In this document: in pieces, positions 37,624-47,236 of the stretch
Position numbering within the stretch: the stretch's first letter is position 1
Layout of the letters: each line of letters begins with the position of its first letter
From: an uncultured Pseudoteredinibacter sp.
Lineage (GTDB): Bacteria > Pseudomonadota > Gammaproteobacteria > Pseudomonadales > Cellvibrionaceae
Length of the DNA stretch: 64,000 nt
Assembly: GCF_947500695.1 (NCBI RefSeq)
Contig: NZ_CANMSS010000002.1
Location: 496,001 to 560,000 of the forward strand
Reading direction: 5' to 3'
Made by a program: the position numbers and the translations under genes
Notes under the pieces: generated by a model
What the model was told of the DNA's origin: nothing
Databases searched by the model: none
Seen by the model: only the letters and a program-made list of their open reading frames with translations

Positions 37624-37712
37624 AATGATCAGCAAATGCCTAAGGGTTAACAAGCCTCTTATGAATTGAGTTAAAATAGAGGGATTGTCATGATTTAAGA
37701 TATGAGTCCTCT

Positions 37713-39764
37713 ATGAGCGCCAATCCACTATTAGCTGATCACCGTTTACCGCCGTTTTCCAAGATTGAAAATCAACATATCGAGCCTGCCATTCGTTCAT
37801 TGATTGAACAGTCTAATACCGAGCTGAAAGCTCAGCTGGCGGGTTTGGGGTCGGATATCAGCTGGCAGTCCCTGATTGAGCCTCTAGAATCTCGAGGAGA
37901 TCGTTTGGCCAAAGCTTGGTCTCCTGTGAGCCACATGCACTCAGTAGTTAACAATGATGAATTGCGCGAAGCTTATCAGGCATGTATTGGGCAGTTGACC
38001 GAATACAGCACAGCCCTGGGGCAGAACGCGGAGCTCTATAAAGCCTATCAACAGCTTGCTGATAGCCCTGCGTATAAAGATATGACAGCCGCTCAACAAG
38101 CTACGCTCGAGCATGCCTTAAGGGATTTTAAGTTGGCGGGGGTGAGCTTGCCGGATGCGGCAAAGTCCCGTTTTGGAGAAATTAAGTCGCGCTTATCTGA
38201 GCTAAGTACCCAGTTTTCTAATAATGTAATGGATGCCAATCAAGCTTGGTATTACCACACAGAAGATGAATCCGAGTTGCTTGGTTTGCCAAAGATGCAG
38301 TTGGAGATCGCTAAGCAAACCGCGACAGCGAAAGGGCTTAGTGGTTATGTGGTCACTCTCGATATCCCTTCATACCTTGCTGTTATGCAGTACGCTGAGA
38401 ACCGAAAGCTACGTGAAACCATGTATCGTGCTTATGTTAGTCGTGCTAGCGAAAACACGGTTCGACTTGATGCGCAGGTTGGTCCTTGGGATAACAGCCC
38501 CTTAATTGCAGAGACTTTGGCTTTACGCCATGAGCTCGCCGAGCTTTTGGGTTTTGCAAATTATGCAGAGCTTTCCATCGCTAAAAAAATGGCCAAAGAA
38601 ACTCAAGAGGTTGTAGACTTCCTACGTGAGCTGGCGATCAAGAGCCGTGCTGTTGCTGAATCAGATCTGCAGGAATTGAAGGGCTTTGCCGCAGAGCAAG
38701 GCTTAGAGCAAGAATTGCAAGCATGGGATTTAAACTTCTACAGTGAAAAGCTCAAACAAGAAAAATACGATATTTCTGATGAACTCCTGAGACCTTACTT
38801 CCCAGCACCCCATGTTATTCAAGGCATGTTCGATATTGTCAGTAAGCTATTCGCCATTGAGGTGAAAGAAGAGTCGAACGATGAATTATGGCATCAAGAC
38901 GTAAAGTTCTACCGAATTGAAAAAGGCGGGGAAGTATTAGCGTATTTCTATTTGGACTTATATGCACGAGAGAAAAAGCGTGGCGGGGCATGGATGGACG
39001 AATGTCGTGTGCGCCGTATAGATAATAATGACATACAACTTCCCGTTGCCTATTTAGTGTGTAATTTCACAGCGCCCCTAGCCGATAAGCCTGCCTTATT
39101 AAGTCATGATGAAGTAACAACGCTATTTCATGAATTTGGTCACGGATTACATCATATGTTAACTAGCATTGATGTAGCCGCGGTGAGCGGAATTAATGGT
39201 GTACCTTGGGATGCGGTTGAGTTGCCCAGCCAGTTTTTAGAAAACTGGTGCTGGCAGGCTGAGTCTATTGCGATGATTTCCTCGCATCATGAATCTGGCG
39301 AGATCTTGCCGAAAGATCTTTTAGATAAATTACTATCTGCGAAGAACTTTCAAGCTGGCTTGCAAATGCTGAGGCAAATAGAGTTCGCCTTATTTGATTT
39401 TCTTTTGCACAAAGACTACCTAGCAGAATCGCCAATGGATCCGCAGCAAGTGCTGGATGCTGTTCGTAAAGAAGTCGCACTTATTATTCCGCCTTCGTTC
39501 AATAAATTTCAAAATGGCTTTTCGCATATTTTTGCCGGTGGCTATGCGGCCGGTTATTACAGCTATAAATGGGCTGAAGTACTTTCAGCTGATGCCTTCT
39601 CATACTTTGAAGAGCAGGGCATTTTCAGTGAGCAGGCTGGACAATGGTTTCTAGAAACGATTTTAAGTCGTGGTGGTAGTGAAGACATTGCTGATTTGTA
39701 CAAACGCTTTCGTGGTAGAGGGCCAAGCAGTGAAGCCTTGTTACGTCACAATGGCATGGCTTAG
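37713..39764 (+). CDS. prlC: Oligopeptidase A (M3 family metallopeptidase)
   Basis: The 683-residue cytoplasmic peptidase carries the zinc motif LFHEFGHGLHH with H473, E474 and H477, plus the downstream glutamate in NWCWQAESI. The C-terminal portion has FAGGYAAGYYSYKWAEVLSADAF, characteristic of the M3 family. Length is like E. coli PrlC (680). It degrades short peptides, including cleaved signal peptides. The following zinc-ribbon gene yheV is a conserved neighbour. Confidence 0.97.
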   Translation: MSANPLLADHRLPPFSKIENQHIEPAIRSLIEQSNTELKAQLAGLGSDISWQSLIEPLESRGDRLAKAWSPVSHMHSVVNNDELREAYQACIGQLTEYSTALGQNAELYKAYQQLADSPAYKDMTAAQQATLEHALRDFKLAGVSLPDAAKSRFGEIKSRLSELSTQFSNNVMDANQAWYYHTEDESELLGLPKMQLEIAKQTATAKGLSGYVVTLDIPSYLAVMQYAENRKLRETMYRAYVSRASENTVRLDAQVGPWDNSPLIAETLALRHELAELLGFANYAELSIAKKMAKETQEVVDFLRELAIKSRAVAESDLQELKGFAAEQGLEQELQAWDLNFYSEKLKQEKYDISDELLRPYFPAPHVIQGMFDIVSKLFAIEVKEESNDELWHQDVKFYRIEKGGEVLAYFYLDLYAREKKRGGAWMDECRVRRIDNNDIQLPVAYLVCNFTAPLADKPALLSHDEVTTLFHEFGHGLHHMLTSIDVAAVSGINGVPWDAVELPSQFLENWCWQAESIAMISSHHESGEILPKDLLDKLLSAKNFQAGLQMLRQIEFALFDFLLHKDYLAESPMDPQQVLDAVRKEVALIIPPSFNKFQNGFSHIFAGGYAAGYYSYKWAEVLSADAFSYFEEQGIFSEQAGQWFLETILSRGGSEDIADLYKRFRGRGPSSEALLRHNGMA

Positions 39765-39772
39765 GAGTTAAT

Positions 39773-40009
39773 ATGAAAAAGCGATTTATAGCCGGAGCCG
39801 TTTGCCCAAAGTGTTCGCAAATGGATAAGGTTGTTATGTACAAAGAAGATGATAGTGATTGGCGAGAGTGTGTGGCTTGCGGCTTCAAGGATAAAATGCA
39901 TTTTCAGACTAAAGCTAGAGAGCTAGAAACTCGGGTAAACGTTACTGAGGTAGAAAAAGCCCAAGAGGTTCAGGTAATTGAATTACAGCCTTTAGGGAAA
40001 AAGCACTAA
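39773..40009 (+). CDS. yheV: YheV family putative zinc-ribbon protein
   Basis: The 78-residue protein has two cysteine pairs, C11-P-K-C14 and C33-V-A-C36, forming a probable zinc ribbon. KKRFIAGAVCPKC and DWRECVACGF are typical of the YheV family. It starts 8 nt after prlC and is probably cotranscribed with it, an arrangement shared with Pseudomonas. Its function is unknown. The 3' end overlaps the convergent gene at 40006 by 4 nt. Confidence 0.9.
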   Translation: MKKRFIAGAVCPKCSQMDKVVMYKEDDSDWRECVACGFKDKMHFQTKARELETRVNVTEVEKAQEVQVIELQPLGKKH

Positions 40010-40656
40010 TAGCGGTTCAGAGCTAGGCGAATAGCACTCTCTTCTTTATAGACAGATTGCTGTTTTCTTTGGTTCTGTTTTTGGGCTTCAACGTAGAGCA
40101 TTAAGGATTGCTTGCTGAACAGGGCATTTTGGCTAATCAGCATCTCTACGGAATAATGAACGGCAAGATCCAATTCGTTCGCCAGGCTCTCACCAATTAG
40201 AAAATGCATCACTACATTATCTTCGGTGTTATCGATGGGTGATATCGAAACACCGGCATTTCCTATAAAACGATCATTCACTTCTTCAATTAGCCTATGG
40301 GCTAAATAGGCAGCGTCCATGATTTTCAGTAAGCCGCGGTGGCTTGCCGTTATTTCTAGAGGTTGCAAAAAGTAATCTATCGCAATATGTAAAAAAGCTT
40401 CTAGTTCGTCTTCGACACCCGCTGCCAATGATATCTTGTGGAAGTGTGCTAAAACATCGGGTACCTGTTTGATATAGCGGTGAACAAACTCTTGCAGCAG
40501 CTCGACCTGGTCGCCATCACCAAAGCCAATGCCGCGATGCATGGTTTTCGCGCGACTAGCGAGGAAGCGATGAAGGCTAACATCATTGCTGCTCTCGCTA
40601 AAGGCAGCGTCTATAGCTAACCTTAATTCGGATAGTGAAACCAGTTCGTCATTCAT
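40006..40656 (-). CDS. Conserved hypothetical protein, mostly helical, 216 residues
   Basis: I do not recognise this family. The 216-residue product has no signal peptide, membrane helix or known catalytic motif. It looks alpha-helical, with stretches such as LQEFVHRYIKQVPDVLAHFH and LLKIMDAAYLAHRLIEEVND. The coding bias and a full-length ORF on a strand opposite to prlC-yheV support it as a real gene. It converges on yheV with a 4-nt overlap of the stop regions. The C-terminus is basic and Gln-rich (EAQKQNQRKQQS). Confidence 0.75.
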   Translation of the reverse strand: MNDELVSLSELRLAIDAAFSESSNDVSLHRFLASRAKTMHRGIGFGDGDQVELLQEFVHRYIKQVPDVLAHFHKISLAAGVEDELEAFLHIAIDYFLQPLEITASHRGLLKIMDAAYLAHRLIEEVNDRFIGNAGVSISPIDNTEDNVVMHFLIGESLANELDLAVHYSVEMLISQNALFSKQSLMLYVEAQKQNQRKQQSVYKEESAIRLALNRY

Positions 40657-40827
40657 TATCAGTTCTTTTCGTAATTCTTAGTACTGACGACATCAGTCAG
40701 ATAAACATAGACACAATTTCAAACAAATCAAATGGTGGAGGTGATATTCAGAGTAAAGTCATGGACTGCTCATATCGTATATCGTGCTTTGGTAATTATA
40801 GACAATTACTTTCCTACTTATTTCCCA

Positions 40828-42156
40828 TTATTTGCTCATGCCCCAATTATTACGCTGTCGATAGCAAAACATCAATGCCAAAAAAAAGCCTCTAGCGCCA
40901 TTAAAGGCGCAAAATGATAACCAAAGGCCATGATTTGCGTAGCCTTGGCTGAGCCACCAGAGGGGCAGGAAGACCGCAAAAGAGGACAGAATCATAGTTA
41001 TTTCCATATCAAAGGTGTGTGCTGTTCCAATAAACACCCCATCTAAGAAATAACATGTCGCTGACACTATGGGTAAGAGCAATACCCAAGAGTAATAGAT
41101 CTCTACCTGTTGCCTAAGCAAAGGGTCATCACTAAATAGCGCGATAAGCGGTGACTGTGCAAGATAGAAGAGTGCTGATATAAACAGTGCTACTAGGACC
41201 GACCAACAACCGGTACTTAAGCAAGCTTGCTTAAACAGCTCGGGGCTCTTTTGCCCTACAGCCTTGCCGACTAAAGCTTCTGTGGCGTGGGCAAATCCAT
41301 CTAAGGCATAGGAGGCTAGGTGAACCAGCTGCAGCAGTATCGCATTGGCGGCCAAGATAAGAGGGCCTTGTGCGGCCCCTTGAGCGGTAAAAAAACTAAG
41401 GCTGCCCAAAAGAATTAGGGTTCTAACAAACAAATGCTTATTAACTTGTAATAGTTCTTTGTACGGTCCAGCTTGGGCCAGTGCCGCTAAGGTAAAGCCT
41501 CCAGCAGGGAAATGTTGTTGCAGCTGTCTAAAGCAAAAATACAGGCCAATACTAAGGTTAGTTAGATCCCCAAATAAACTGGCTATGGCAGCACCACGGC
41601 TGCCCATATCTAGCCATAGCACTAAAATAACATCCCCTACGATATTGACGGCATTCGCCGAGATCGCCATGTATAAAGGCACGCGAGTATTCTGTAAGCC
41701 AATAAACCAGCCAATAATTCCGTAGGAAAGCAAGACGGCAGGGGCGGCCAATAAACGTATGTGGATATATTCTTTGCTTAGCCCCCCCAGAGCTTGATCA
41801 TTTTGCATCAAATTAACCGCTAGAGGGACCAGCAAAGGTGACAGCAAAACTATAAGTAGGCCAATACCTAGAGCCAAAACCAACGACTGCCCTAATAAGA
41901 GTTTTAGTTTATCCAGCTCATTAGCTCCAAAAGCGCGGGCGGCCAAACTGGTAGTGCCCATACGCAAAAAGCCAAACGCCCACAATAAAAAGCTAACGAC
42001 GGATGCTCCAACAGCCACTGCGGCGAGGTAATCAGGGGTGTCTAAATGACCCAAAATAGCGGTATCCACCAAGCCAAATAGCGGAACACTGATGCTGGAA
42101 AGCAGCATGGGGATCGCAAGATTAAAAACCTTACGGTGAGCAAGTGTATTTAACAA
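40828..42156 (-). CDS. MATE family efflux transporter, DinF-like
   Basis: The 442-residue inner-membrane protein has 12 predicted hydrophobic segments. MATE-type motifs are visible in the N-terminal half (LAIPMLLSSISVPLFGLVDT, AILGHLDTPDYLAAVAVGAS and GTTSLAARAFGAN). The sequence is closest in style to the DinF subgroup of multidrug and toxin extrusion antiporters. The substrate cannot be predicted. It lies between the unknown gene at 40006 and the cox cluster. The start is the first Met, just after a short leader. Confidence 0.93.
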   Translation of the reverse strand: MLNTLAHRKVFNLAIPMLLSSISVPLFGLVDTAILGHLDTPDYLAAVAVGASVVSFLLWAFGFLRMGTTSLAARAFGANELDKLKLLLGQSLVLALGIGLLIVLLSPLLVPLAVNLMQNDQALGGLSKEYIHIRLLAAPAVLLSYGIIGWFIGLQNTRVPLYMAISANAVNIVGDVILVLWLDMGSRGAAIASLFGDLTNLSIGLYFCFRQLQQHFPAGGFTLAALAQAGPYKELLQVNKHLFVRTLILLGSLSFFTAQGAAQGPLILAANAILLQLVHLASYALDGFAHATEALVGKAVGQKSPELFKQACLSTGCWSVLVALFISALFYLAQSPLIALFSDDPLLRQQVEIYYSWVLLLPIVSATCYFLDGVFIGTAHTFDMEITMILSSFAVFLPLWWLSQGYANHGLWLSFCAFNGARGFFLALMFCYRQRNNWGMSK

Positions 42157-42684
42157 TAAATTCTCCGAACCACTTTAAACGTGCAAAATTTAGTCATTAT
42201 AATCGTTAAAAATACAATAATTAGACAAGTTGAATGTAATTTGATCGCTATAGCAAAACGAGATCAAAGGCCCTTTCTAAAGGAATTAATTAAATATCAA
42301 ACATTGACATTGCGTTTAGGCTGTGGCCTTCTAGGCCATGCTGTAGTTGCGGCGATTTGTCGCATAGCATTGGTTCTGCCTTCTGGAAAGCAACGGTTTG
42401 GGGTTTGCCGGGAGTTAAGTATTCCGCTTCATTTTTTAGATAGAAGCGAGTTAACAGCCACGCAGCAACATAAAATAATAAACCAAAAAGCAACTAAAGT
42501 TGTTAACAGTGTTTAGCCGACACTGAATGAATACCTTTGTTCTCCAGTTGGTCGTAGTTGCCACAACAACTGCTCCGGACCAATGGGGGTGCCGTTAGCG
42601 AGTGATAAGTCGCTAGTTCTAGTCGCATGGGCATCTCCAGAAGTAGTAATAAAAACGTATAAGACTACACGGAGATTAAAAGCA
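42157..42684. other. 528-bp region between MATE gene and coxB
   Basis: This divergent gap should hold the promoter of the cox operon. It contains small inverted repeats at 42324-42338 (TGGCCT/AGGCCA) and 42507-42525 (CAGTGT/ACACTG). A 67-codon reverse-strand ORF at 42290-42493 encodes one hydrophobic helix (GLLFYVAAWLLTRFYLK). It has only a TTG start directly after a stop and no Shine-Dalgarno, so I do not call it a gene. Confidence 0.5.
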
Positions 42685-43836
42685 ATGTTATATCGAGCGC
42701 GCAGCTTGTTAAGCCGGCTGCTGGCTGTCTGTCTGATGGCAGCTGTTCCTATGCAGTCAATGGCTGAAAAAGAAGTCGAGCGATGGGGGCTCAATATGAC
42801 TGAAGGTGTAACCACCGTCAGTCGTGATATCTTTGGCCTGCATATGAATATCCTATGGTGGTGCGTTGGCATCGGCGTAGTGGTATTTGGCGTGATGTTT
42901 TACACCATGCTTGCCCATCGAAAGTCAAAAGGTGCTAAGGCTGAAAATTTCCATGAAAGCACAACACTGGAAATTATTTGGACGGTTATCCCTTTTGTTA
43001 TTCTCATTATCATGGCGATACCCGCCACCACTACCCTAAAACAAATCTATGACACTGAAGAAGCAGACATGGATGTTGTGATCACTGGGTATCAGTGGAA
43101 ATGGAAATACGAGTATCTCGGGCAGGATGTCAGTTTCTTCTCCTTGTTAAGTACGCCTATTGAAGAAATTCAAAACCTGAAAGAGAAAAACCCAAATTAC
43201 TTACTTGAGGTTGATGAGCCTTTAGTAATACCTATCAATAAAAAAGTTCGCTTTCTTATTACGGCTAACGACGTTATTCACTCTTGGTGGGTACCGGATT
43301 TGGCAGTAAAGAAAGATGCCATTCCAGGCTTTATGAATGCTGCTTGGACTCGTGTTGACGAGCCAGGAATTTATCGCGGTCAGTGTGCTGAACTCTGCGG
43401 TAAGGATCATGGCTTTATGCCGATTGTGGTGAAAGCAGTTCCTCAAGAGGAATACGATCAGTGGATTTCTGAGCGTAGAGAAATGGCGGCCAAACTCAAA
43501 GCGATGGCCAATCAAACGTTCAGCTTTGACGAGTTGTACAGCAAAGGTGAGCAGGTTTATAACACTGTGTGTGCCGCCTGCCATCAGGCTAATGGTGAAG
43601 GTATTCCACCGACATTTCCAGCAATCAAAGGTAGCCCTGTTGCCACAGGGCCACTCGCTGGGCATATGGATATGGTTATCAATGGTAGCCGCACAAATCC
43701 CGCCATGGCAGCTTTTGGAGATCAGCTTTCTGAAGTTGACCTTGCGGCTGTAGTTACTTTCCAACGCAATGCCTTTGGCAACAATATGGGCGATACCATT
43801 CAGCCCATAGATGTGCTTAAAGCAAAACAACAATAA
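42685..43836 (+). CDS. coxB: Cytochrome c oxidase subunit II with fused cytochrome c domain
   Basis: I start at ATG 42685 (383 residues), which has GGAG upstream and begins a signal-like helix; a longer frame from 42583 has no such support. After the signal come two membrane helices (about 50-115). The CuA domain follows, with QCAELCGKDHGFMP supplying the copper ligands. A C-terminal cytochrome c domain (about 280-375) has the haem site CAACHQANGEG, making this a caa3-like subunit II. It accepts electrons from cytochrome c and passes them to subunit I. It is the first gene of the cox operon; coxA follows after 11 nt. Confidence 0.97.
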   Translation: MLYRARSLLSRLLAVCLMAAVPMQSMAEKEVERWGLNMTEGVTTVSRDIFGLHMNILWWCVGIGVVVFGVMFYTMLAHRKSKGAKAENFHESTTLEIIWTVIPFVILIIMAIPATTTLKQIYDTEEADMDVVITGYQWKWKYEYLGQDVSFFSLLSTPIEEIQNLKEKNPNYLLEVDEPLVIPINKKVRFLITANDVIHSWWVPDLAVKKDAIPGFMNAAWTRVDEPGIYRGQCAELCGKDHGFMPIVVKAVPQEEYDQWISERREMAAKLKAMANQTFSFDELYSKGEQVYNTVCAACHQANGEGIPPTFPAIKGSPVATGPLAGHMDMVINGSRTNPAMAAFGDQLSEVDLAAVVTFQRNAFGNNMGDTIQPIDVLKAKQQ

Positions 43837-43847
43837 GGAGGCGCGTC

Positions 43848-45398
43848 ATGGCACACGGCCCTGCAAAAGGTTTTACTCGTTGGTTGTACACTACCAACCA
43901 CAAAGATATCGGCAGCATGTACCTATGGTTCAGCTTCGCGATGTTTCTTCTCGGTGGCGTTTTTGCTTTAGTCATTCGCGCCGAGTTGTTTGAACCTGGC
44001 CTACAAATTGTAGAGCCTGAACTGTTTAACCAAATGACCACTATGCACGGTTTGGTGATGGTCTTCGGTGCAGTAATGCCAGCCTTTGTGGGTTTGGCTA
44101 ACTGGATGATTCCAATGATGCTTGGCGCACCCGATATGGCACTGCCAAGAATGAACAATTGGAGTTTCTGGATACTTCCGTTCGCTTTCGCAATGATGAC
44201 CTCCACACTATTTATGGAGGGTGGAGCGCCTAACTTTGGCTGGACATTCTACGCACCGCTATCAACAACTTATGCGCCGCCGAGCGTAACCTTCTTTATC
44301 TTTGCTGTGCATATCATGGGTGCATCTTCCATCATGGGGGCAATTAATATTATTGCGACCATTATGAACATGCGCGCACCTGGCATGACCTATATGAAAA
44401 TGCCTTTGTTTGTGTGGACTTGGTTTATCACGGCTTATCTTTTGATTGCCGTAATGCCGGTGCTAGCAGGCGTGGTTACTATGATGTTGTTTGATATTCA
44501 TTTTGGAACCAGCTTCTTTGATGCTGCAGGTGGCGGTGATCCCGTTTTGTTCCAGCATGTGTTTTGGTTCTTCGGGCACCCTGAAGTGTACATCATGATT
44601 CTTCCGGCCTTTGGTATTGTGAGTGCAATTATTCCTACTTTTGCGCGCAAGCCTCTATTCGGTTACTCCTCGATGGTTTACGCCACAGCATCAATCGCAT
44701 TTTTAAGCTTTGTTGTGTGGGCACACCATATGTTTACGGTGGGTATGCCGCTGGCCGGCGAGTTAGCCTTTATGTACATGACCATGCTAATCGCCGTGCC
44801 AACAGGGGTGAAGGTGTTTAACTGGGTAACCACCATGTTTAAAGGTTCGATGACATTCGAAACACCTATGCTGTTTTCGATAGCCTTCGTAATCTTGTTT
44901 TCCATTGGTGGTTTCTCTGGGCTGATGTTGGCAATTGCACCAGCGGATTTCCAGTATCACGATACTTACTTTGTGGTGGCTCATTTCCACTATGTGTTAG
45001 TGCCTGGTGCAATTTTCTCGATCACAGCGGGAGTCTATTACTGGCTGCCTAAATGGTGTGGAAATATGTACAACGAAACGATGGGTAAAACACATTTCTG
45101 GACAGCATTTATTGGTTTGAACCTGACGTTCTTCCCAATGCACTTTGCTGGCTTGTCTGGTATGCCAAGACGAATACCTGATTACAATATGATGTTTGCG
45201 GATTGGAATATGATTTCGTCCGTCGGTGCGTTCTTATTTGGTGCAGCCCAGATCTTGTTCTTATTTAATGTGATAGCAACAATTCGTGGCGGTAAGAAAG
45301 CCACTGATGAAGTGTGGGAGAACCCGGAAGGATTGGAGTGGACTGTTGCGTCGCCAGCACCTTACCACACCTTTAGCAAACCCCCTCAGGTAAGCTAA
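43848..45398 (+). CDS. coxA: Cytochrome c oxidase subunit I
   Basis: The 516-residue haem-copper oxidase subunit contains twelve hydrophobic segments. The proton-pumping and metal-site motifs are present: MTTMHGLVMVFGAVMPAF with a haem His, WFFGHPEVYIMILPAFG with the CuB His-Tyr pair, and VAHFHYVLVPG with haem ligands. A strong AAGGAGG Shine-Dalgarno lies upstream. It is the catalytic oxygen-reducing subunit of an aa3/caa3-type terminal oxidase. The length agrees with family A oxidases (about 530). Confidence 0.98.
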   Translation: MAHGPAKGFTRWLYTTNHKDIGSMYLWFSFAMFLLGGVFALVIRAELFEPGLQIVEPELFNQMTTMHGLVMVFGAVMPAFVGLANWMIPMMLGAPDMALPRMNNWSFWILPFAFAMMTSTLFMEGGAPNFGWTFYAPLSTTYAPPSVTFFIFAVHIMGASSIMGAINIIATIMNMRAPGMTYMKMPLFVWTWFITAYLLIAVMPVLAGVVTMMLFDIHFGTSFFDAAGGGDPVLFQHVFWFFGHPEVYIMILPAFGIVSAIIPTFARKPLFGYSSMVYATASIAFLSFVVWAHHMFTVGMPLAGELAFMYMTMLIAVPTGVKVFNWVTTMFKGSMTFETPMLFSIAFVILFSIGGFSGLMLAIAPADFQYHDTYFVVAHFHYVLVPGAIFSITAGVYYWLPKWCGNMYNETMGKTHFWTAFIGLNLTFFPMHFAGLSGMPRRIPDYNMMFADWNMISSVGAFLFGAAQILFLFNVIATIRGGKKATDEVWENPEGLEWTVASPAPYHTFSKPPQVS

Positions 45399-45408
45399 GG
45401 AGAAGGTT

Positions 45409-45960
45409 GTGGCGGCAAGAGAAAACATGCGAGTAACCTGGCGACTACTGTTTACAGTAGTCGCGATGTTTATATTTGCTGTGTTTATTATGCCGCCTAT
45501 ATATGACGTGTTTTGCGAAATCACTGGTCTGAATGGAAAGACCGGTAACCAATACCAGGCGATTTCGGCTGAAGTGGATACCAGTCGAAAGGTCAAGGTG
45601 CAGTTTTTAGCGACCAACAATGAATCTATGCCTTGGCAGTTTAAGCCGATGCAAAGTGAAATTTATGTGCACCCTGGTGAAGAAGTTGAGGTTAAGTATT
45701 TCGCTAGCAATCCTACGCAGCAAGATATGGTGGCACAAGCAGTTCCGAGTGTGATTCCATTCAAAGCGGCAGAGTATTTCCATAAAACGGAATGCTTCTG
45801 TTTTAACAATCAGCCTTTAGAGGCTGGTGGGAGTACGGAAATGGCATTGCGTTTCATAGTGGATATTGGTGTCGCGAAATCGGTTAATACCATTACACTG
45901 TCATATACCATTTTTGATATTACTGGGGCAGCAACCGAACAAACGCTAGCCCAAAACTAA
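45409..45960 (+). CDS. ctaG: Cytochrome c oxidase assembly protein CtaG/Cox11
   Basis: The 183-residue protein has one N-terminal membrane helix (LLFTVVAMFIFAVFIMPPIY) and a periplasmic Ig-like domain. The copper-binding motif ECFCF near residue 126 is intact, as are the typical PFQ/PWQF and SVIPFKAAEYFHKTECFC segments. Cox11 inserts CuB into subunit I. It starts with GTG at 45409 preceded by AAGGAGAAGG, 10 nt after coxA. The order coxB-coxA-ctaG-coxC is conserved. Confidence 0.95.
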   Translation: MAARENMRVTWRLLFTVVAMFIFAVFIMPPIYDVFCEITGLNGKTGNQYQAISAEVDTSRKVKVQFLATNNESMPWQFKPMQSEIYVHPGEEVEVKYFASNPTQQDMVAQAVPSVIPFKAAEYFHKTECFCFNNQPLEAGGSTEMALRFIVDIGVAKSVNTITLSYTIFDITGAATEQTLAQN

Positions 45961-46009
45961 TGGCCAAAATAAGGCCACCCCAATAAATAACTGAAAAGGC
46001 GGGGAAATT

Positions 46010-46948
46010 ATGTCGAGTAATCAAGATAACGCTGTAGAGCATGAAGAGTATTATGTTCCAGAACAGAGTAAGCTGCCGATCTTTGCATCGATAGGCTTGT
46101 TCCTAACGGTTTGGGGCGCGGCAAATTGGTTGAATGGTAATGCCAACGGGCCAATGTATTTTTTTGGCGGCTCACTCATGTTTGCTTTTGTGCTTTGGAA
46201 TTGGTTTTCCATTGTTATCAGCGAAAACATTCAAGGTTTAAATAGCCCTCAGCTTAAAAAATCCTATGTCATTGGTATGGCTTGGTTCATTTTTTCCGAG
46301 GTCATGTTTTTTGCCGCCTTCTTTGGTGCCTTATTCTATGTTCGCAGTTTAGCGGGGCCATGGTTGGCTGGTGAAGGCGAACAAGGGCTTGGAAACGATA
46401 TACTCTGGCCTGGTTATGAGCATGAGTGGCCGGTGATGACCACTCCGGACATGGCGGCAAATGGTGATTCAGCCACCATGCGCGGCCCTGAGCAAAACAT
46501 GAGTAACCCAGGTCTAGCCAATTGGTTGGGTTGGTTACCATTTTGGAATACCGCGATACTGTTAACTTCCAGTGTCACTTGCCATATTGCTCACGGTGCA
46601 TTGAAAAAAGATAATCGTCGCCAATTCAACCTTTGGTTGGGATTGACTGTACTTTTGGGCATTGGATTTATTATTCTTCAAATTGAAGAATATGTGCATG
46701 CCTACAATGAGATGGGTTTAACTCTTGAGTCGGGCATCTACGGTGCGACCTTCTTTTTACTAACTGGTTTTCACGGTGCGCACGTAACCTTGGGAACATT
46801 TATGTTGTTAGTTATGTTGCTAAGATCAGTGCTGAAAGGTCATTTTAAATCTAGCGACCACTTTGGCTTCGAATCAGCAAGCTGGTACTGGCACTTCGTT
46901 GATGTGGTCTGGGTTGGTCTATTCCTTTATGTTTATGTTTTTGGTTGA
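46010..46948 (+). CDS. coxC: Cytochrome c oxidase subunit III
   Basis: The 312-residue integral membrane protein has seven hydrophobic segments. Typical stretches are AWFIFSEVMFFAAFFGALFY (helix 3 with conserved Glu), LTGFHGAHVTLGTFML and ASWYWHFVDVVWVGLFLYVYV. It stabilises subunit I and is required for sustained turnover. It lies 49 nt after ctaG. Its stop is separated by only 3 nt from that of the convergent DUF2909 gene. Confidence 0.97.
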   Translation: MSSNQDNAVEHEEYYVPEQSKLPIFASIGLFLTVWGAANWLNGNANGPMYFFGGSLMFAFVLWNWFSIVISENIQGLNSPQLKKSYVIGMAWFIFSEVMFFAAFFGALFYVRSLAGPWLAGEGEQGLGNDILWPGYEHEWPVMTTPDMAANGDSATMRGPEQNMSNPGLANWLGWLPFWNTAILLTSSVTCHIAHGALKKDNRRQFNLWLGLTVLLGIGFIILQIEEYVHAYNEMGLTLESGIYGATFFLLTGFHGAHVTLGTFMLLVMLLRSVLKGHFKSSDHFGFESASWYWHFVDVVWVGLFLYVYVFG

Positions 46949-46951
46949 TCG

Positions 46952-47209
46952 CTAATTGTGACCTGCACCAGCGTTGTTTTGCTGATGCAGGCGCTTATCC
47001 CAAGGGGCTTGATTACTCAGCTGACCACTTGATATTCCATAATAAACAGAACCAAGCAAGGCGGCAGCCAATACAACACGAACGCCCAAGGCTACTCTAA
47101 GACGCTGAGACTCTGTACTGCCGAAGTCCTTGAGTAAAAAGTAAAGCCCACTTGAAAGAGAAAGTAGTACGCCAATAAACAGTACCACTATAATAATTTT
47201 GATCGCCAT
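46952..47209 (-). CDS. DUF2909 twin-helix membrane protein
   Basis: The 85-residue protein has two membrane helices (about 5-25 and 42-61) with the DUF2909 pattern LRVALGVRVVLAAALLGSVY. This family regularly sits in reverse orientation between coxC and the SURF1 gene in Pseudomonas-type cox clusters, as here. Function is unknown; a role in oxidase assembly is plausible. Its start codon is only 27 bp from that of SURF1 on the other strand, leaving almost no room for separate promoters. Confidence 0.85.
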   Translation of the reverse strand: MAIKIIIVVLFIGVLLSLSSGLYFLLKDFGSTESQRLRVALGVRVVLAAALLGSVYYGISSGQLSNQAPWDKRLHQQNNAGAGHN

Positions 47210-47236
47210 TGGTCTGCACTCCGTTGGTAAACACTA

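Noticed and set aside
42290..42493. 67-codon reverse-strand frame with one membrane helix
   Set aside because: The only start is a TTG directly after a stop codon with no Shine-Dalgarno; kept only as a note in the gap entry.
42181..42516. 111-codon open frame on the plus strand upstream of coxB
   Set aside because: It starts at a GTG without a ribosome site, has an atypical composition and no recognisable domain, and lies in a region with inverted repeats.
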